Below are positions 46,001 to 54,379 of a stretch of 64,000 nucleotides of DNA, piece after piece. The notes below the pieces were generated by a model. That model was given only the letters and a program-made list of their open reading frames with translations, did not search any database and was not told the origin of the DNA. Each line of letters opens with the position of its first letter. Position 1 is the first letter of the stretch. Where the stretch lies: contig NZ_JAFCJS010000001.1 of the NCBI RefSeq assembly GCF_018130825.1, positions 1,426,001 to 1,490,000 of the forward strand. Reading direction: 5' to 3'. This DNA is from Bradyrhizobium liaoningense (GTDB taxonomy: Bacteria; Pseudomonadota; Alphaproteobacteria; Rhizobiales; Xanthobacteraceae). The position numbers were made by a program, and so were the translations under genes.

Positions 46001-46537
46001 GACGATAGCACCATTTTCTGCCGAGAATACGGGAGCGCCGCTGACACCTCCGGGGATTGTCAAATTTTGTTGAGATAAAACACGCTCGATAATGCGTTGC
46101 TGCCCTCCAATTTCGTAGACAATTGATGTTTCACCGATCACCGGTGCTTGCACAACGAACGGTGCAACGATGCCCAGTTCGGGATTGAGCATTTGCAGCA
46201 CTTGAAGCTGACTGCTTGGGATTCCTAAATATATGGAGCCAGGCCTCACAGCTGCTGAGGCCGGTGCTTCACGCGGGAGTTTCGGGAGATCTACCGCGAG
46301 CAGCGCCATATCACGGGCTTCGTTGTAGTCGACAATCATTGCCTTGATCGGCTTACGATGTTGGAGATGGAGTTTGACAGCCTGGAGACCCTTCTTGCCT
46401 AACACGTTGTGCAATGCTGTAAGAAACAGGCACGACTGGCCAACGCGTTGCAGCAGGAAAGCTGTACCAGACCGACCGCCACTCTCGATGCTTGCGACGC
46501 TACGTAGCATCCGATTGGGAATTGCTTGGACTCGCAT
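43043..46537 (-). CDS. Trypsin-like protease fused to STAND/NACHT-type NTPase, candidate phage-defence protein
   Basis: The 1164-residue protein has two clear modules and a long tail. Residues 1-195 are a trypsin-like protease with His43 (TALHNV), Asp76 (EARDMALL) and Ser166 (GGVSGAPVF), a complete triad. An NTPase follows: Walker A GTSGVGKSSS (291-300), Walker B VVVDGINEL (Asp361) and LLFITRED. From about 550 to the end the sequence is helical and repeat-like, as in STAND sensors. STAND ATPases with N-terminal effector domains, including proteases, are known anti-phage proteins that oligomerise on sensing a target. The gene has visibly lower GC than its surroundings. It follows the hydrolase gene after 18 bp. 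Confidence 0.88.
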   Translation of the reverse strand: MRVQAIPNRMLRSVASIESGGRSGTAFLLQRVGQSCLFLTALHNVLGKKGLQAVKLHLQHRKPIKAMIVDYNEARDMALLAVDLPKLPREAPASAAVRPGSIYLGIPSSQLQVLQMLNPELGIVAPFVVQAPVIGETSIVYEIGGQQRIIERVLSQQNLTIPGGVSGAPVFSAENGAIVAMACAAADQLAQSFFVPLRSTKPAQRNPTKGEDNGQQISQLLSWAERELTRLGSAPNSKGVSALAWIQTRSAIHSLADSGVYDPKYILERDSLVNSLALFLKSDSDTAVLAGTSGVGKSSSVARILRTRTLKRPVLLLRAAQIRHTTDTLVDALLSALNITSFENVTHFDTASTSRPLVVVDGINELAIPGDWDSFTKNTLVPFATNIARRGWKLLFITREDRLDELTELSRSLKLYEPNPALKAENKARFPFIAIEGFSRDEFDTLVSLHGLPANLPFSDLRHPIVFRLMVEANKGKKLEHVRIRTLLSLYIDEVIRKIHFRCSKRSRDRIRGAIQEWTESDKVTHRGFLPIGVFEDTDDEELAEAAVSESLLERVPGGYRYVYDEIFDFVVSPKIARFIKSRLDESNFSLITIVNNLSTAGTSAGAIARCLELLSEHDPEIASLLAERLVQELNGLRPLSESITAPNSIRTLFPLMRVLGSTEKGGPLDLAKDALPLFDEAGSEFDTTWNGHFSISYALSDDHISYAFDDDRMWRMIKLAAFGRPREGSYPFRSKDVGSSDGIELARHQIDTLSQYKVVRHFLTVSPTHAQERFLNGLEDQSRIGSEHSFSSFCAQIIYVFLEKFDFGTIVRGLAKSRSSESFNLFLKLTKAHPRLIFPYIKNGDLLNAPELTSRSLAIITSTSSELKTPSIKLAFSMVSVHNHPIFAYSTFFSNWASQDVGVDLLPSILAAWDAGDGTEHEIALSATSGLLSLDRVLELLASRLNTQSGERNRLGFYISSLEDYWKTVADDDKRLDIVDKVVRVFWATRAAKTIEQIFAIEVLLHWSLSAGAIRGPLLGVLESSCKEFPTEVGFNFRYVIRDRARRLDEVTRDNLLAPIFSNASWSSIAQIVGATLRARPESADSVDLVRRAIARFGARHLFERVVEDVRRSQELDFLLDDEAGALIQILSEVDPEMFEEYREIFDSAPATISADARKDRRR

Positions 46538-46555
46538 GTCTGCTTTAACCCCGGC

Positions 46556-47875
46556 TTATTTTCCAATTATCCAGTAAGGTTCGTTGTCGCTTGTCTTGGT
46601 TCGTTGAAGAGCGAACCTCTTCTCGGGTGGGGTGCCGGCGGTAATCAACGCATGCATGTCTTGCAATACGTTTCGGGACTCGGCGACATAGCCATGTCCA
46701 AGCATTGAAATATCGGAGTTCACGACGTTTATTGTATCAATTCCTGGAACGATCATGACTGGAGGGAGCAAGCCGGCTCTAGGGAAGTCATGAAGCCAAC
46801 GAGATGCTTCGACAGCACGGTCCTTCGGGGAAACATAGAGGGTGGCTCGGCTCGATGACCGAACATAACTGTCGCACAGGTTCTTGAATGTGCCGGCGTC
46901 TACGTCCGCCGCAGCTAGGATGATTTGGCCAAAGAGTGCCTTTCGCCGCTTGGCAGTGCCCTCGATCCGGTTGACAGCTCGTAGAACTCCTCGGTTCCCC
47001 ATGCTGTGGGCGATAAGATGAACACGACGTCCTTCGGAAGCAAATTTTTCGATGAAGTCGGCGAGCGAGACCTCGCTCGCCTCAATCGTCGCTTCGTCGC
47101 TGATGTAACCTTTGAGTATGCCTTGAGAGGGCCAACTAAAGAACGCCATGACTCCTTCGATCGACAGATCGAAGCCAACTTGGGCCGCGCGTAGGGCAGC
47201 CGCTGAAAAAGAAACGTTGTAGCCGTGAACGAAGATAACAACGTCTCGTCGGCCTGGTGCGACCTTTGCCAGGTGCTCTCGCGCAGACGCCCAGAATGCG
47301 TCCTCGTTTAGTTCGCTAACGTCAGTAATTTTCAGACGATCGTCGGTGCGACTAAGAAGCCGCTTCCACCACGATGATCCGATCGAGCCAATCTTGTGGG
47401 ATTTCGGAACCGACACGATGCACTTTCCGTAATGCGTGGTGTCATCGCGTTCGTTCGAATAGCCGCGATTTGGGGCCTTTGCATCTATGGGCTTGCGGTT
47501 GGTTCCGTACCAGACAGCATATTGAGCGCCTTCGTTGTCGGTCTTCACAACGATGGGTGAGGTTGAGATTGGTTTGGCGACTGTCAGCTTGCCAGATCTT
47601 GCTGAAACAAGTGAAGCTGCACGAAGCCTTTTGAGAATCTCGCCGACGGACTTGGCTTCCAGCAGATCACCTTCGCTTATCCTCAGCTTAGCCGCCACGA
47701 TCGAGGGAAGTGAGTTAATGGCTTTTGCTAACGCGCGCCATTTGCTGTCGCTCTTCAGACCGCAAGCGGCGCGGACGTCGGTGCGGGTGCTGATCTTGGT
47801 CGCTTTGTTCGTCAGGCGTGCCTTGAAAAAGTCGATTAAAGCCGTTTTTACGACCGAAAGGTCTCGTGTCGGCAT
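46556..47875 (-). CDS. DUF900-like alpha/beta hydrolase paired with the STAND protease
   Basis: The 439-residue protein has an N-terminal helical part (about 1-100) of unknown role. An alpha/beta hydrolase follows: oxyanion region VVIFVHGYNVSF (about 212-223), MAFFSWPSQG, nucleophile Ser291 in LIAHSMGNRG, Asp in AAADVDAGTF (about 324) and His394 in LGHGYV. This fits DUF900-type esterases/lipases. CTGGAGG lies 6 bp upstream of ATG 47875. It is the first gene of a two-gene operon with the protease-STAND gene. It may be an effector acting on lipids or nucleoside esters, or an accessory; this is inference. Confidence 0.85.
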   Translation of the reverse strand: MPTRDLSVVKTALIDFFKARLTNKATKISTRTDVRAACGLKSDSKWRALAKAINSLPSIVAAKLRISEGDLLEAKSVGEILKRLRAASLVSARSGKLTVAKPISTSPIVVKTDNEGAQYAVWYGTNRKPIDAKAPNRGYSNERDDTTHYGKCIVSVPKSHKIGSIGSSWWKRLLSRTDDRLKITDVSELNEDAFWASAREHLAKVAPGRRDVVIFVHGYNVSFSAAALRAAQVGFDLSIEGVMAFFSWPSQGILKGYISDEATIEASEVSLADFIEKFASEGRRVHLIAHSMGNRGVLRAVNRIEGTAKRRKALFGQIILAAADVDAGTFKNLCDSYVRSSSRATLYVSPKDRAVEASRWLHDFPRAGLLPPVMIVPGIDTINVVNSDISMLGHGYVAESRNVLQDMHALITAGTPPEKRFALQRTKTSDNEPYWIIGK

Positions 47876-47985
47876 TTTTGCCTCCAGTAACCAGCGCGGA
47901 AAGCCTAGATCATATACAACTTAAGAGCGGTAGCAACGGGGGTTGCTTCCTGCGCCTCTATGCAGGCAGGCCAACCGGTTGCTTG

Positions 47986-48503
47986 AGGCAAACTCCGCAA
48001 GGAGGACTTCTACGCGGCCGTGAAGTCCATGCCGACGGTCGGCGGCGTGGCGCTACAGCGCGTTTCTCTGGCGAACTTCCGCAAGACCGTCGCCCTGCTC
48101 GTCACCAGGATGACGAGCATCTACACCGGGCTCGTGGCCGTGATCGCGTTCGGCGTCGTTTACAACAACGCCCGCATCTCGCTGTCCGAGCGGGCGCGGG
48201 AGCTGGCCAGCCTGCGTGTGCTCGGCTTCACGGGCGGCGAGGTGCCGCGCATCCAGCTGCTTGAGCTCGCGATCCTGGCGCTGGTGGCGCAGTCGCCCGG
48301 CTGGCTGATGGGCTACTGGCTGGCTTGGGTTATGAAAGACGAACCTCGCCGGCGAACTGATGCGCGTCCGCCTCGTCGTCGAGCACTCGATCTACGTAGT
48401 CGCCGCATCCGTCGTGGTGCTGGCAGCCATCGCCTCCGCGGCCGCCATCCGCCAACGCATTGACGACCTGGGCCTCGTCGCGGTCCTCAAGGCGCGTGAC
48501 TAG
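47986..48503 (+). pseudogene. Fragment of a MacB/DevC-like ABC permease with frameshift
   Basis: The frame begins after an in-frame stop and reads EDFYAAVKSMPTVGG and ISLSERARELASLRVLGFTGGEV, the FtsX permease end. Around 48335 the frame breaks. The expected C-terminus resumes one frame over (AGELMRVRLVVEHSIYVVAAS) and ends VAVLKARD at TAG 48501-48503. The N-terminal half is absent. It is a high-GC remnant next to the low-GC defence module. Confidence 0.82.
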
Positions 48504-48516
48504 CCACGCGGTACAC

Positions 48517-48826
48517 CGCTCTGGGGATTGAGGAGCAGCGGGTCAGGGTCACCATCGACTTCGCGGACCCGCCCGAGATGTGGACCTCCCTTGGCCACGA
48601 CTATCGGGTCGTCGTCAACGTGACCACCTGGAGCGCTCCGGACGCCGTGGTCGTGCCGGTCAGCGCTTTGTTCCGGAAAGGAGACCGGTGGGCCGTTTTC
48701 GCCGACGAGAATGGCCGGGCCCAGATCGCGCTCGTGCAGATAGGGCGCCGGAATAACAGGTTTGCCGAGGTGGTCTCAGGGATGGCACCGGGCGATCGTC
48801 TTGCATCCAAGCGATCGAATTGCTGA
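48517..48826 (+). pseudogene. C-terminal fragment of an HlyD/RND adaptor
   Basis: The reading is GIEEQRVRVTIDFADPPEM, then DYRVVVNVTTWSAPDAVVVPVSALFRKGDRWAVF and VSGMAPGDRL, spread over about 100 codons. This is the last third of a membrane-fusion adaptor. With the permease fragment just upstream it represents a decayed ABC export operon whose N-terminal parts were lost. Confidence 0.8.
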
Positions 48827-48892
48827 TGCTGCTAGGATCGCAGAGCGAGCCGGACCTTAGACAAGAACACAGTTGTACGTTTGGGTGCCAGT

Positions 48893-50311
48893 TTATCGAC
48901 TGGACCGATTCATAGTGCGCTGAATTCTAAATGCGCTGAGCTTCAGATCGATCCCTGCTCCACTAGGGCAACAGGTCGGACCACACTGCATCCCATCGGA
49001 AATGATGCCAGGGGCCGCACGCCGGTACGCGCCTCTTCCGAGCCAACCCTGCAACTCATGATCTTGAGCAATCGATCCGCTCAAAGCGGCAAATACCGCG
49101 GTGCTGATCGCCTGCTGCTGCATGCGCAGATGATCTTCGAGAAGCTTGTGCCGTGTAATATAGCCCGCGTTTACTCCCGGAATGGCATGGTTCATCAGGA
49201 GCTTGGCGTCGACTTCGGATACGCCGGCCGCGGTTGCAATCGTACGGAAGGTCTGACGGAGATCGTTGCCCCATTTCGATAGCACTTCCCGGTCCTCCTT
49301 GGCTTCCGCTAAATGCCCCGATCCGCTGTCGGCTGGAAACACCCACTCGTGTGCTTGCGGTGGATACATTTGTCTGCCGAACCGGACAGCGCGGATGAGG
49401 CAAAGGATCATCTGGCGCGACAACGGAATATCGAAGGCTTTCTTCCTGCCACCCTTCGGTTTGGGAACGTGCAGCGTCCGGCGCCGAAGATCTATGTGTT
49501 CTGGCTTGGCTTCCTGGAGCGCAGTGGGCCGAGAACCGCAAAGGAGAGTGAAGAGGTGGAACTCTCTACGCACGGGGTTGTCGAGGGCGGCGAGCTGCGC
49601 AAACCAGCCCTTCAGGTCGACCGATCCCATCCCAGTGTTGCGGCGCTCCTCGACATTCCAGTCGACCGCATCGGCTGGGTTATCTGACGGCAGCGACCTG
49701 TTCGTCTTCCGTGCATGATTGTAGATGGCCCGCAGGGTCCGCATGCTACCATTGGCCATGTACGGGCCGTTCTCACTTGTAACTTTATCGTGCTTCTTGG
49801 CCACGCGAGCCGGATCGGTTGCGAGCTCATGGAGGGTGGTGTCCAGCCATTCCGCAAAAATTCGTTCGACGTGATCGCGGTAGCCCTCGATGGTCTTTCC
49901 GCTGCGGTTCTTACGGATCAGATGTGCCTCGAGGTACCGCTCCCAGGCCTGCCTGAGAGTGATGCTCGCGGTTGTATCGCCACTTTCCATCGCCGAAGCC
50001 GGACTCGTCTCTTCAGTTTGCTTGTTGTCCTTCGGATGCCGTCCCCGGCTAATCTGCGCCAAGTACTCCTTGGCGGTGGCGCGCGCAGCTCGGGTCGACA
50101 TCTCATTAGCGTCTCCAATGGAAACCCTAATGGATGAAGCCCGCTTGCCACCGCGCCTCAGGTCACCTTGGACGGTAAAGGTTCTCCGTCGCTTTCCAAT
50201 GACCACGAAAAAGCCCTTCAATTCTGTATCACGCGCTAGGTACCAGCCTTCTTTCGGAGCGGGTAATTGAGCGATTGCCTTGTCGGTGAGAGAAATTCGA
50301 ATATCGGTCAT
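48893..50311 (-). CDS. Tyrosine-type site-specific integrase
   Basis: The 472-residue integrase has an N-terminal arm-binding region (DUF4102-like), a SAM-like core-binding domain (about 115-200) and a catalytic domain with Arg261 (LLCGSRPTALQ), Lys in PKGGRKK, Arg352 in NDLRQTFRTIA, His375 (LLMNHA) and nucleophile Tyr384 (NAGYI). The usual His of the HxxR box is Asn349. After about residue 412 there is an unusual 60-residue Gly/Cys/Arg-rich tail, possibly read-through into non-coding sequence. The start lies 181 bp from attachment repeat 3, the normal position for an integrase using a tRNA gene. Confidence 0.9.
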   Translation of the reverse strand: MTDIRISLTDKAIAQLPAPKEGWYLARDTELKGFFVVIGKRRRTFTVQGDLRRGGKRASSIRVSIGDANEMSTRAARATAKEYLAQISRGRHPKDNKQTEETSPASAMESGDTTASITLRQAWERYLEAHLIRKNRSGKTIEGYRDHVERIFAEWLDTTLHELATDPARVAKKHDKVTSENGPYMANGSMRTLRAIYNHARKTNRSLPSDNPADAVDWNVEERRNTGMGSVDLKGWFAQLAALDNPVRREFHLFTLLCGSRPTALQEAKPEHIDLRRRTLHVPKPKGGRKKAFDIPLSRQMILCLIRAVRFGRQMYPPQAHEWVFPADSGSGHLAEAKEDREVLSKWGNDLRQTFRTIATAAGVSEVDAKLLMNHAIPGVNAGYITRHKLLEDHLRMQQQAISTAVFAALSGSIAQDHELQGWLGRGAYRRAAPGIISDGMQCGPTCCPSGAGIDLKLSAFRIQRTMNRSSR

Positions 50312-50491
50312 TACGAGCGTCCACGGCCGCCAAAACGGTTTTCAAACGGTGTTGGCGGATTGAGCAGTTGGAAGGTTTGAGTTCGACGGAGCGCGAAACT
50401 ATGCGAGAAACACCTACAAACAAAGGGCTTCTCCAATACTCATCGTAGCGCGGCGTACATCTAGAAACTCTGGCGAAGGGATAGTACTGAA

Positions 50492-50592
50492 CTCTTAATC
50501 AGCGGGTCCCAGGTTCGAGCCCTGGTGCGCCCACCATTTCAATGACTTAGCGAGAAATACCGTTTGAGCAGCTGATCTTTCAAACGGTCTTT
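50492..50592 (+). repeat. Attachment-site repeat 3: tRNA-Lys(CUU) 3' part plus terminator
   Basis: From CTCTTAATC through CCA at 50536, then CCGTTTGA (50560-50567) and TCAAACGG (50580-50587) followed by TCTTTTT, which is a Rho-independent terminator. It matches repeat 2 over about 95 bp. It marks the right end of island B next to the integrase. Confidence 0.88.
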
Positions 50593-50702
50593 TTCGAAGT
50601 AGCGCTACACCAGCGTTTGGCGACGTGATGCTGCCATAGCTCAGGAGTTCGCGGTCTTGAGTTGTTCTGCCAACGCAGGATGCGATTTGCCGCCGGTCGG
50701 CG

Positions 50703-51029
50703 TCAGCGAATGATCAGTGCGATCTGTCCAATGATGGACTGGAACGAGAGTTCGCTGCGGAATCTTTCTTGCTCTCCACCGAGGGTAACCATGTTGGCCG
50801 AAGCGTAGAACTCCTGCGGCTTCTCCAGCATGGCACGGGGCGGCAACACGTCCTCGTTGAACGTGTGCTCGCACCAGCGCAGAGCATCCGTCAGGCTCTT
50901 ATTTTCGGCAAGATCGAGCGGTCTGTCATTTTCTCGCACCTCGGGCAGAGCGATATCGCGCTTGCCGAAGCGGACGATCGGATCGCCGCTGGATTCGTCA
51001 ATGTGACCATCAATTCTGTCAGAAGGCAT
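50703..51029 (-). CDS. Hypothetical protein, 108 residues
   Basis: The frame begins at ATG 51029, 8 bp after GGAG, and has a believable composition: acidic N-terminal half, then LRWCEHTFNEDVLPPRAML and a hydrophobic end SIIGQIALIIR. No family recognised. It lies between the integrase boundary and the broken SDR gene. Confidence 0.5.
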   Translation of the reverse strand: MPSDRIDGHIDESSGDPIVRFGKRDIALPEVRENDRPLDLAENKSLTDALRWCEHTFNEDVLPPRAMLEKPQEFYASANMVTLGGEQERFRSELSFQSIIGQIALIIR

Positions 51030-51107
51030 ATCTTGCACTCCGTGTTGGGGGGCGACGGCGATTGTTTGGCGCTCTCCGGTACACGACGGGCAGCCCTTTG
51101 CGGCCGT

Positions 51108-51789
51108 CTAGCCGCCATCGATCGCAAGATTGGTGCCGGTGATCTGCGCGGCATCGTCGCTGCACAGAAAAAGCGCGAGCGAAGCGACCTGTTCGGCCGT
51201 GACAAACTCCTTCGTGGGCTGCGCTGCGAGCAGGATGTCACTGATGACCTCATCCCTCCTCAAATTGCGCGCCTTCATCGTATTCGGGATCTGCTTCTCG
51301 ACCAGCGGGGTCCAGACGTAACCGGGGCTGATGCAGTTGCAGGTGATCTTCGATCGGGCGAGCTCCAGCGCCACCGTCTTGGTGAGACCCGAGATGCCGT
51401 GCTTGGCCGCGACATAGGCCGACTTGAAGGGGGAGGCGACCAGCGAGTGAGCCGAGGCCGTGGTGATATGCGGCCCCAGCCGCGCTTCTTCATGCCAGGA
51501 ACCGCTGCACGGATGGCATGGAATGCGGCGGACAGGTTGATCGCGATGACCGCATCCCATTTGTCGGGCGAAAATTCCTCGATGGGGGAAACGTGTTGGA
51601 TGCCGGCATTGTTGATCAGGACGTCCACGCTGCCGAAAGTAGTTTCGCCAAGCGCGATCAGCTCGGCGACTTCGATTGGCTTCGCCATGTCCGCGGTCGA
51701 ATAGATCGTCTTGACCCCAAAATCGCTTTCGATCGGCGTGACTTCGGAGGACATCGCCACGACATTGAACTGCGTGCTCGAGGGAACGC
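51108..51789 (-). pseudogene. Broken short-chain dehydrogenase, 3-hydroxybutyrate-dehydrogenase-like
   Basis: The centre is clear: DVLINNAGIQHVSPIEEF, INLSAAFHAIRAAVPGM, then the catalytic SAYVAAKHG (Tyr, Lys) and SPGYVWTPLV. The N-terminal nucleotide-binding third is missing, replaced at about 51790 by RND transporter sequence on the opposite strand. A frameshift lies at about 51470 between WGRI and ITTASAHS. The C-terminus stops right after AIDGG, a few residues early. It cannot be functional. Confidence 0.88.
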
Positions 51790-52726
51790 CGATTACCCAG
51801 GTGCGCGACAGCATCTATCTCGTCAATGTCACGGGACGTGCGACCAACTGGAACGTGCTTCCATCGACACCCTGCGCGATCTGCAATTGACCGGGCTCGG
51901 CGGTCAATCGGTGCCGCTCGGTGCCGTCGCCAATTTGCGTTATGAGCTCGAGCAGCCGACGATCTGGCGGCGCGCGCGGCTTCCCACCATCACGTTGAAG
52001 GCCGGCATCGTTGGCAACACGCAGCCCAAGACGATCGTGGATCAGCTTGCGCCGAAAGTCGCGGAGTTCAGCAAGGAGCTGCCGGCCGGCTATTCGGTGA
52101 AGCTCGGCGGCTCCGTCGAGGAGAGCGCAAAGAGCCAGGCGCCGATCGTAGCTGTCGTTCCACTCATGCTATTCGTCATGGCGACGGTGCTGATGATCCA
52201 GCTACAGAGCTTCCATCGCTTGTTCCTGGTGTTCGCGGTTGCGCCGCTCGCCGTGATCGGCGTCGTCATGGCCCTGCTGCCGAGCGGTGCTCCGCTGGGC
52301 TTCGTGGCTATCCTCGGCGTGCTCGCGCTGATCGGCATCCTGGTCCGCAACTCCGTGATCCTGAACGTGCAGATCGAGCATCTAAGGAAGGAGGGGCGCC
52401 CAGCGTGGGAGGCCGTCGTGGAGGCGACCGAGCATCGCATGCGACCGATCCTGTTGACCGCAGCCGCCGCAAGTCTCGCGCTGATTCCGATCGCGCGCGA
52501 GATCTTCTGGGGGCCAATGGCCTACGCGATGATGGGCGGAATCATCGTTGGCACACTGCTGACGCTGCTGTTCCTGCCGGCGCTGTATGTGGCCTGGTTC
52601 CGCATTCACCCTGATCACAACGATCACTCATCTATGCATGAGCCCGCCGCGCCTGCGCACGACACGCCAGCCGCCGAGGCGATCTCCGCATCCAAGCCGG
52701 TGCCCGTCCTCGAAACTCAATTCTAA
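51790..52726 (+). pseudogene. C-terminal third of an RND efflux transporter, frameshifted
   Basis: It reads TPITQVRDSIYLVNVTGRA, then a frameshift near 51855, then an uninterrupted stretch of about 290 residues: LRDLQLTGLGGQSVPL, five or so membrane segments, the LVRNSVILNVQIEHLR motif and RMRPILLTAAAASLALIPIA, ending in an Asp/Ala-rich tail. Full-length AcrB/MdtB-type pumps have about 1030 residues. The left end abuts the broken SDR gene head to head, so a deletion/inversion fused the two. Confidence 0.88.
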
Positions 52727-52740
52727 CAAGAGAGAAGACC

Positions 52741-53256
52741 ATGTCCCGCAAGATCCCGATGATAATGTCGATCCCCGTGACGTTCGCAGCCATGACGTTG
52801 TCTCCCAATGCGGCGTTCGCGCAGTTTCCTCCGCCGCCACCCATGGCCGGGCCCCCGCCAATTGGGGCCGGAGGTCCTCCGGCTTTCGCGGGGCGTCCTC
52901 CGCTAGGCCCAGGCGGTGCACCCCGTGGTGGCCTTAGCGGCCCGCCGCCTCATCCAGGTGAGGGACCCGCGCCGCGCGGTGCTCTCGCCGCGGCCGGGCG
53001 TGTCGGCCCTGCTAGTCGCGGCGGACTGGCGGTGCCGGGTTCGGCTCGCGCGATATCGGTCACTTACAACCGCTTCGGCGACCACGGCCGCTATGGCGGA
53101 TACGAATACGGCCATCGTGCCGCCTATGCCGCAGGCGCCTATGCTGCCGGAGCCACCGCCGGCTACACCTATGGCCGCTCGCGCGATGGCTATTCCTCGG
53201 AGAGTGACTGCTACTACGTCTACAGGCGATACCGGCGCGTCCTGGCGTGCGATTGA
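52741..53256 (+). CDS. Secreted Pro/Gly-rich protein
   Basis: The 171-residue protein has a Sec signal (cleavage near AFAQ, about residue 28). A low-complexity Pro/Gly/Ala region (about 28-95) follows, then a Tyr/Gly/Ala-rich end (GRYGGYEYGHRAAYAAGAYAAG) with two Cys (SDCYY, LACD). Such proteins are probably surface or periplasmic and of unknown function. AAGAGAGAAGACC precedes ATG 52741. It lies 14 bp after the RND remnant and may have been its operon partner. Confidence 0.75.
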   Translation: MSRKIPMIMSIPVTFAAMTLSPNAAFAQFPPPPPMAGPPPIGAGGPPAFAGRPPLGPGGAPRGGLSGPPPHPGEGPAPRGALAAAGRVGPASRGGLAVPGSARAISVTYNRFGDHGRYGGYEYGHRAAYAAGAYAAGATAGYTYGRSRDGYSSESDCYYVYRRYRRVLACD

Positions 53257-53392
53257 GCCGTAAGCCGATAGCGAATGCTTGTGGAGAGCGACGTCGGCCT
53301 TGGATGTCACCCGCAAAATCCGAGGGAGGAGGAGAGGCAGCAGGCCGCGGCAGTGCTTGAGAGCACCATAGTCAGAATTGCCTTCGTGAACG

Positions 53393-53722
53393 TTATATCG
53401 GCCTCCGTAGTGCGGCGGCCCAAGGCCGCCGCAGCCGCATCGGCACACCGCCGGGTGGAGGTGGGTCGTCGTCTTCGCCATCGAGCTTGCGCAACGCGGC
53501 GAGGATGTCCGCGAGCCGGATCGTGCGGCCCATGCCGGGGATCTCGCGCAGCGCGGGACAGGATTCGACGGCGAACATGTCGGACGCCCAGGACGACAAG
53601 ATGATTCGCTTCTCTGGCGCCGAGAGCTCGTTGTCGTTCAGGACGTCCTCCGGAGACGCATAGTGCGCGGCCGGATGAAAGAGGGGATTGAGATTGCCGG
53701 TGTTCGTGTTCGCGTTGGACAT
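53393..53722 (-). CDS. Small hypothetical protein, rhizobial type
   Basis: The 109-residue protein has the pattern NPLFHPAAHYASPEDVL, LSAPEKRIILSSWASDMFAVES and LRLADILAALRKLDGEDD, which I recognise as a short conserved protein of Bradyrhizobium-type genomes, often near stress genes. Function unknown. The C-terminal RRPWAAALRRPI may extend past the usual end. GGGAGGC precedes the ATG. Confidence 0.75.
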   Translation of the reverse strand: MSNANTNTGNLNPLFHPAAHYASPEDVLNDNELSAPEKRIILSSWASDMFAVESCPALREIPGMGRTIRLADILAALRKLDGEDDDPPPPGGVPMRLRRPWAAALRRPI

Positions 53723-53803
53723 CGATTGCCTCCCTTAACGCTCCTTTCGTCGGGACGGTTTTCCGCGGTCTCGGGCGGCGGGGACCGCCGCCCGAGGCGG
53801 TCT

Positions 53804-54295
53804 TCACTGTGTGCTGATCGCTATGCGCTTGACGCCCGCTCGCGGGTTTTCAGTCTTCGGAAGTGATATGGTCAGCACGCCGTTCTTGAACGACGCTTCG
53901 GCCTTGTCCTCCTCGACGTCCTCGAGCGCGATCTGCCGCTGAAACGATCCGTAGTAGCGCTCGGAGAAATACTTGCCTTCATCCTTGCGCTCGCTTTTCT
54001 TCTCGCCGCTGATGGTCAGGACGCCGTTCGCGATTTCGATCTGGACGTCCTTCTCCGTCATGCCGGGAAGCTCGGCCGAGATCGTCAGCGCCTTGTCGGT
54101 CTCGCTGAGCTCGATCTTTGGCCAGCCGAATTGCCCCTCCATGAGGGGCGCAAGGCCAGTCCCGCCGAAGCTGCGGAAGGCATCGTCGAACAGACGATTC
54201 ATCTCGCGATGTAGGGTCGTGAACGGATCGTAATTGCTGCGCGCCGGCGCGAGTTCCTGATTCCGCGTCCGGGGAATGAGATCACGAATTGCCAT
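53804..54295 (-). CDS. Small heat-shock protein, Hsp20 family (class A-like)
   Basis: The 163-residue protein has an alpha-crystallin domain (about 48-150) with GWPKIELSETDKALTISAELPGM, GVLTISGEKKSE and the closing FKNGVLTISLPKTE. sHsps hold unfolded proteins for refolding by DnaK/ClpB. AAGGAGAAGAATCC precedes ATG 54295. It is downstream of the second hsp20 (84 bp gap), so both are likely transcribed from the heat-shock promoter near 55.0 kb. Confidence 0.93.
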   Translation of the reverse strand: MAIRDLIPRTRNQELAPARSNYDPFTTLHREMNRLFDDAFRSFGGTGLAPLMEGQFGWPKIELSETDKALTISAELPGMTEKDVQIEIANGVLTISGEKKSERKDEGKYFSERYYGSFQRQIALEDVEEDKAEASFKNGVLTISLPKTENPRAGVKRIAISTQ

Positions 54296-54379
54296 GGATT
54301 CTTCTCCTTCAATGCATGAGGCTGGGAGCGCGGCCGCGCTTGCGCACGCCGCGTACCGCCGTCGAACTTCAACCGTGCG

